A stretch of DNA of 64,000 nt. Origin: Gymnodinialimonas ulvae (GTDB lineage: Bacteria; Pseudomonadota; Alphaproteobacteria; Rhodobacterales; Rhodobacteraceae). Positions within the stretch are counted from its first letter, which is position 1. The number at the start of each line of letters is the position of its first letter. Below are positions 60,595 to 64,000 of the stretch, piece by piece. Made by a program: the position numbers and the translations under genes. The DNA lies in the NCBI RefSeq assembly GCF_037543845.1, contig NZ_JBBIFX010000004.1, positions 265,231 through 329,230 on the forward strand, given 5' to 3'. The notes below the pieces were generated by a model. That model did not search any database, was not told the origin of the DNA, and worked only from the letters and a program-made list of their open reading frames with translations.

Positions 60595-60777
60595 TCAGGT
60601 GCGGGCCTTGTCGAAGAGGTCGCGGATGGCCGCATTGGATCGGTCAAGCGGTGCGGGCACCCAGGCCCAATGGCCGCGCCGCCAGACGAGCCGGCCCGTG
60701 GGCGTGGTGATCAGGTGATCTTCTGTGGAGACATAGCAAAACATGACCATTCGGTTGTCTTGGAGCATTGATTTCAT
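60595..60777 (-). CDS. Small unknown protein beside the mobile region
   Basis: A 60-residue frame (MKSMLQDNRMVMFCYVSTED...DLFDKART). Good codon use in its C-terminal half (GRLVWRRGHWAWVPAPLDRSN) suggests a real gene, but no Shine-Dalgarno is clear, and several starts are possible (60777, 60768, 60750). It lies next to the presumed end of the tni element. No family recognised. Confidence 0.4.
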   Translation of the reverse strand: MKSMLQDNRMVMFCYVSTEDHLITTPTGRLVWRRGHWAWVPAPLDRSNAAIRDLFDKART

Positions 60778-60786
60778 TAAGTAATT

Positions 60787-60812
60787 TTGACCAATAGGCG
60801 GCTAAATTGACC
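60787..60812. repeat. Two TTGACC repeats, possible transposon-end sites
   Basis: TTGACC at 60787-60792 and 60807-60812, 20 bases apart, in an AT-rich stretch between the last host-like gene and tniQ. Short repeats at such spacing are what transposase-binding sites at a Tn end look like, but the end itself is not proven. Confidence 0.3.
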
Positions 60813-60910
60813 TTTTGCACAGATCAAATGGCCATCGAAAGTTCGAAAAAAATGCCACCCGAAGGCGGCAATTAAGCAAATCAGTTGGCTTTCACTCCAC
60901 TGTGACCCCT

Positions 60911-62461
60911 TCACCCCATCCAGAACCGAATCTCATCCGGCGCATTTGGTGGCGGATCCTGTAGACATTCAGTAATTTCGTTCGGTGATACGAGCACAGC
61001 TTCGAACCCGTTGTGCCCCTCAAATCGGCAGATGCTTTTCAGGTAACCATTGAACAACATCTCGAGAATGACGCGCATGGTGACCCGGCATTTTTCGGCA
61101 GACTTGGCCAATGGCACGTGAGTCTCGGGCGCCTCGTCGACAGCTTCACCGAGTTCTTCGATAAAGGTTCGGACGCGATGGATCGATCTGCCATCGATCG
61201 CCTTACCGAGTTTGCTTTTCAGCTGACCGTGCTCTTTTATCCTGACCAACTGCTCCATCGCGATCAGCTCGGCAACGACAGGTCGCGACGCGGTCAGCAT
61301 GTCAGGCACCTGAGTCACTGGAACGGCATGCTTCGCGATGTCGATCAAGTCTTTGGCCTTCGCATAGTCAGTGACCACATTCCGCGCTGCTCTCAGATCT
61401 TCGTCACCGCCAATTAGCCCCGCCACCCGAAGCACATTGGTGAGGGTCTTCGAATGCATGCCTTCCGCCTTTGCGACAGAAGATATGCTGGCAAGGCGCG
61501 GGTCTGCGACGGGTTTACCCAGAAGCACTTGCCCGGGGATGAAAGGCACCCGCTCGATAATGACCTCTCGAAGAATGTCTCGAACTGGCCCAGGGTCTTT
61601 TGACAGCCGACTGGCGGACAGCCAGCTATGGAGCATACCAAATGCGTTGCGTGGGCTGGGGTGCCCGTTCCGACGCAGGCAGCTGGCAAGTGTCTGCCCA
61701 AGAAAGTCCCGCACTGGTTCGGGGCCAGCCTCCATTAAAGGCCATGCATTACGCGCCGCCGCGTCCCACATATCCTCGGTCATGCTTGCCGCCTTTTGGC
61801 TGGGACCAAAAAGCATGAGCCCCCCAAGCATTTCGGCGGCGCGACACACCTGTTCGATCCCTTGACGATCAAGCCACGACGCGCTGGCCGCGCCCGCGAG
61901 ACGTCGCACAACGTAGGTCTGCATCGGTGAAGGCTCCCGGCGAACGGCGTTGTCCGAAGACACCCGTGCCTCCTCAATCGCACCCGACATGGCCTGCAAC
62001 TCGTGAACCATATCGCTCCATTTGCCGATCCGTACATCCGTTAATGGAAGACCGTGCGCCGGACATGCCCGGAATGGCGCGAGTCTCCAAAGCACGCGGT
62101 GGCGCATGGCCGTGTCTGGATCATCCGCTCCTTTGGCATCCTCCTCCAGGCACAACGGGCAGAAGCGTGTGACTACACCGGTCGTGAACTCCGCCGAGAA
62201 CTCATGGCCACGAAGCTGGAACCGGCGGTTTCCGACTGTCATGATCAGGTTTCGAAGAACTGGATCAGGATCCTGACCGGCAACCTCACACAGACGTTCA
62301 GCGGCCTCACGCTTGCCTCGCGCCAGATCAGCAACAGGGATGCCGAAATCATTCAAGAATGGCACGACGCGACCGCCCGTATGGAAGGCCGCCTGACGCG
62401 CCGCCCAAGACATGGGCGTCTCATCCATATCGAACGCAATCCGGGGAAACAGCATGCTCAT
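60911..62461 (-). CDS. tniQ: Transposition protein TniQ
   Basis: A 516-residue TniQ-family protein: zinc-finger-like CPLCLEEDAKGADDPDTAMRHRVLWRL, then APFRACPAHGLPL, a CxxC...CxxH pattern, followed by a long helical region. TniQ links target choice to the TniA-TniB transposition core; relatives occur in Tn5053-like and Tn7-like elements. It overlaps tniB (ATGA). No CRISPR or guide genes are visible near it. Confidence 0.92.
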   Translation of the reverse strand: MSMLFPRIAFDMDETPMSWAARQAAFHTGGRVVPFLNDFGIPVADLARGKREAAERLCEVAGQDPDPVLRNLIMTVGNRRFQLRGHEFSAEFTTGVVTRFCPLCLEEDAKGADDPDTAMRHRVLWRLAPFRACPAHGLPLTDVRIGKWSDMVHELQAMSGAIEEARVSSDNAVRREPSPMQTYVVRRLAGAASASWLDRQGIEQVCRAAEMLGGLMLFGPSQKAASMTEDMWDAAARNAWPLMEAGPEPVRDFLGQTLASCLRRNGHPSPRNAFGMLHSWLSASRLSKDPGPVRDILREVIIERVPFIPGQVLLGKPVADPRLASISSVAKAEGMHSKTLTNVLRVAGLIGGDEDLRAARNVVTDYAKAKDLIDIAKHAVPVTQVPDMLTASRPVVAELIAMEQLVRIKEHGQLKSKLGKAIDGRSIHRVRTFIEELGEAVDEAPETHVPLAKSAEKCRVTMRVILEMLFNGYLKSICRFEGHNGFEAVLVSPNEITECLQDPPPNAPDEIRFWMG

Positions 62462-63429
62462 TGCCCCCGCCCCTTCCGTCCACGACGGCTCCGGGGCGTT
62501 CCCGTGTCTTCATCGGCGTCTGGATCCAGCAACAAGAAGTTCTCTGCATAGAAGACGTTCTGGGATGCAGGCACAGCTTCGTTCATCGCATAGGCAGAGG
62601 CGAAGTGATCGATCGTCAGGTGCTCGGCCTCGCGGGCAATGGCGAACTCCATGGCGACCAGCAGAAGCTCAATAGCGCGCCCGAACCGGTACCGGGCGCC
62701 GTGAAAAACACGGCCGATCAGGTCTGCCTCGACGGGCGGCTCAAGCCCTACGCGAGCGCAATAGTCCTCAAGGATCGCGCGATACATGTCTCCATGCACT
62801 GTCTCCACGAGCTCGGGCAAAACCATAGCGGTGAAGCGACGTTTGACCTGAGGTTCAGTGCGAATGACTTGCGCCAACTCCTCCGTGCCAGACAAGACCA
62901 CAGCAACGGCATCCTCCCCCTGCATAAGTGATTTTAGGGCCTGGAGGATAAGCTTGCGATCCGCACAAAAGAGATCCTGTGCCTCATCGATCCAGAGTAC
63001 GGCCACCCCAAGCATGCCGAGCCTGTGACGGAACACCTGCCAGAGCGACCAGGCTTCCTGGCGCGGGTTGGCACCGCGGTACCCAGACTGCTCCAGAAGC
63101 GCGAGTGCCATGCTTTTGAAAGTGGCAGGGCTGGGAACGGAGCACGCAACGATCCGGGGCACACCATCATCGGCGCTGACCAGCTGAGGAATCTTGGTCA
63201 GCGTCCGATCCATGAGGTGCGATTTCCCGCTGCCCGGAGCGCCCACGAGCATCATGCCACGGGTCTCGCCGGTCTTGGTGAAGTATCGGGGCTTGGGGAG
63301 GAGATTGCCCTTCTCGTCCCGACCCAGGAGGCGCTTGACATGCATGGCCGCCTCGCCGTCCCAGTCGAGGCCGATGTGCAGTTCGCGAACCGCATCCAGA
63401 GCGGCGTCCTTGTTGACGAAATCCTTCAT
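62458..63429 (-). CDS. tniB: Transposition ATPase TniB
   Basis: A 323-residue AAA ATPase: Walker A GAPGSGKSHLMD (63-74) and Walker B GVAVLWIDEAQDLFC. It activates the transposase and picks target DNA, like MuB/TnsC. It lies two bases after the tniA fragment and overlaps tniQ. Confidence 0.94.
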   Translation of the reverse strand: MKDFVNKDAALDAVRELHIGLDWDGEAAMHVKRLLGRDEKGNLLPKPRYFTKTGETRGMMLVGAPGSGKSHLMDRTLTKIPQLVSADDGVPRIVACSVPSPATFKSMALALLEQSGYRGANPRQEAWSLWQVFRHRLGMLGVAVLWIDEAQDLFCADRKLILQALKSLMQGEDAVAVVLSGTEELAQVIRTEPQVKRRFTAMVLPELVETVHGDMYRAILEDYCARVGLEPPVEADLIGRVFHGARYRFGRAIELLLVAMEFAIAREAEHLTIDHFASAYAMNEAVPASQNVFYAENFLLLDPDADEDTGTPRSRRGRKGRGQ

Positions 63430-63431
63430 GA

Positions 63432-63890
63432 TCAGTCCTCCTCGATCGTGATGTTGGTTGGCTTGGCGGGCAGGTCTTCGGGCACTGCCGAACCGCCAGA
63501 CGGTTTCTTCGGCGCGTTGTGATCCATCGGAACACCCGTCAATTCTTCCGTGGACGGAATGTGATGGCCCAGTTCGCCCTTCTGCTGCGAAGGCACCTTG
63601 CGCTCGAAGAATTCGACCCCGGCCAACAAATCTCGCTCTGCGCGCTCCATGCGCTCCTCAGACCAGTCTTCAAGGTTCAGGCTAGACGCCTGCTTGGCCT
63701 GCTCATTGCGGTCGTTGATGGCCTTGATGGCTTCGCGCACCGCCACGTTGTCCAACCGGTTGGAGGTCGGATTGGCGGAACGTGTGCGCCGGATGGTGGT
63801 AAGCCAGGTCTGTGCAGCAACCCCCTTCAGCGACGTGTCGAGGGCTGGAACCTCGAACCATTCCTTGCCCAAGCGGATGGAGTAGCCCCC
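63432..63890 (-). pseudogene. tniA: Transposase TniA, C-terminal fragment cut by an IS
   Basis: The C-terminal part (about 153 residues) of a TniA/TnsB-type DDE transposase: GGYSIRLGKEWFEVPALD, WLTTIRRTRSANPTSNRLDN and an acidic tail (PKKPSGGSAVPEDLPAKPTNITIEED). The catalytic core would lie upstream, but an IS3-type element begins at about 63891, so the gene is broken unless the core continues beyond the IS outside the window. Confidence 0.8.
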
Positions 63891-64000
63891 TGAAAGTGGT
63901 GCACCAACTGGGATAGATTGTCCCGCAAATTGGAGGATCAGCGATGGCTGGGAAACGAGAAAAGCCCGAAGAGATCGTATCGAAGCTTCGGCAGGTTGAA
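63891..64000 (+). mobile_element. IS3-family insertion sequence, left end, cut by window edge
   Basis: The element begins about 63891 with TGAAAGTGGTGCACC (TG at the tip, as in IS3 ends) and runs off the window. It splits tniA. Only the left 110 bases are seen. Confidence 0.75.
63944..64000 (+). CDS. IS3-family transposase OrfA, N-terminal fragment
   Basis: The first 19 codons: AGKREKPEEIVSKLRQVE follows the initiator Met. The KPEEIVxKLRQVE helix is the usual start of the IS3-family OrfA helix-turn-helix. GGAGGATC precedes the ATG. The rest lies outside the window. Confidence 0.82.
   Translation, partial: MAGKREKPEEIVSKLRQVE

Overview
The window looks like a chromosomal segment of a GC-rich alphaproteobacterium of the Rhodobacterales (Roseobacter/Rhodobacteraceae type). 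The signs are a GcrA cell-cycle regulator, a Tad pilus locus in which an OmpA-domain lipoprotein stands next to the secretin, paired fhs-folD, a DUF1127 mini-gene, a Hint-domain protein, a homospermidine synthase and many ATGA/TGATG operon overlaps. No rRNA, tRNA or CRISPR array was seen.

Layout. 1-11.9 kb: mixed housekeeping and envelope genes (gcrA end, a thioredoxin-fold protein, a frameshifted membrane protein carrying a G9 tract, a lipoprotein transglycosylase, an AsmA-like protein, rimO, an M48 lipoprotein protease, a DCC protein, a class II deacetylase followed by an imm11-like gene, and a two-subunit CoA-transferase). 11.9-26.1 kb: the Tad (Flp pilus) locus, with an SLT muramidase, three flp pilin genes (two are near-perfect copies), cpaB, cpaC, an ompA-like gene, cpaE, cpaF, tadB, tadC, two TPR lipoproteins, a prepilin peptidase and an AAA ATPase. 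26.3-29.4 kb: a DEXH helicase and PdeM nuclease of the ligase-associated DNA-damage module. 29.4-36.1 kb: a LytTR membrane regulator, a thioesterase, folD-fhs, a 28-residue membrane mini-protein, a coiled-coil protein and ftsH.

36.1-49.3 kb, read on the minus strand, is one long gene train: ruvC-ruvA-ruvB, a secreted protein with a possible lysozyme-inhibitor-like tail, an unknown gene, ybgC, tolQ, tolR, tolA, then two further genes ending in a TolA-like C-terminal domain, then tolB, pal, cpoB and tilS. Three successive TolA-III-like domains in one tol-pal operon are the most interesting new arrangement I see. 49.6-60.8 kb holds scattered single genes (DUF1127, prmA, an MFS transporter, a HIT protein, hss, an ECF sigma/anti-sigma pair, an inositol-phosphatase-like protein, rpsD, a Hint protein and an LpxR-like lipid A deacylase).

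60.9-64.0 kb is a mobile region: a tniQ-tniB-tniA transposition module whose tniA is cut by an IS3-family element running off the end of the window. At a smaller scale, two unrelated genes (the M48 protease and rpsD) carry tandem duplications of their own 3' ends including the stop codon, perfect DnaA-box sequences flank a terminator between cpaB and cpaC, and three 11-bp repeats precede the repair helicase.
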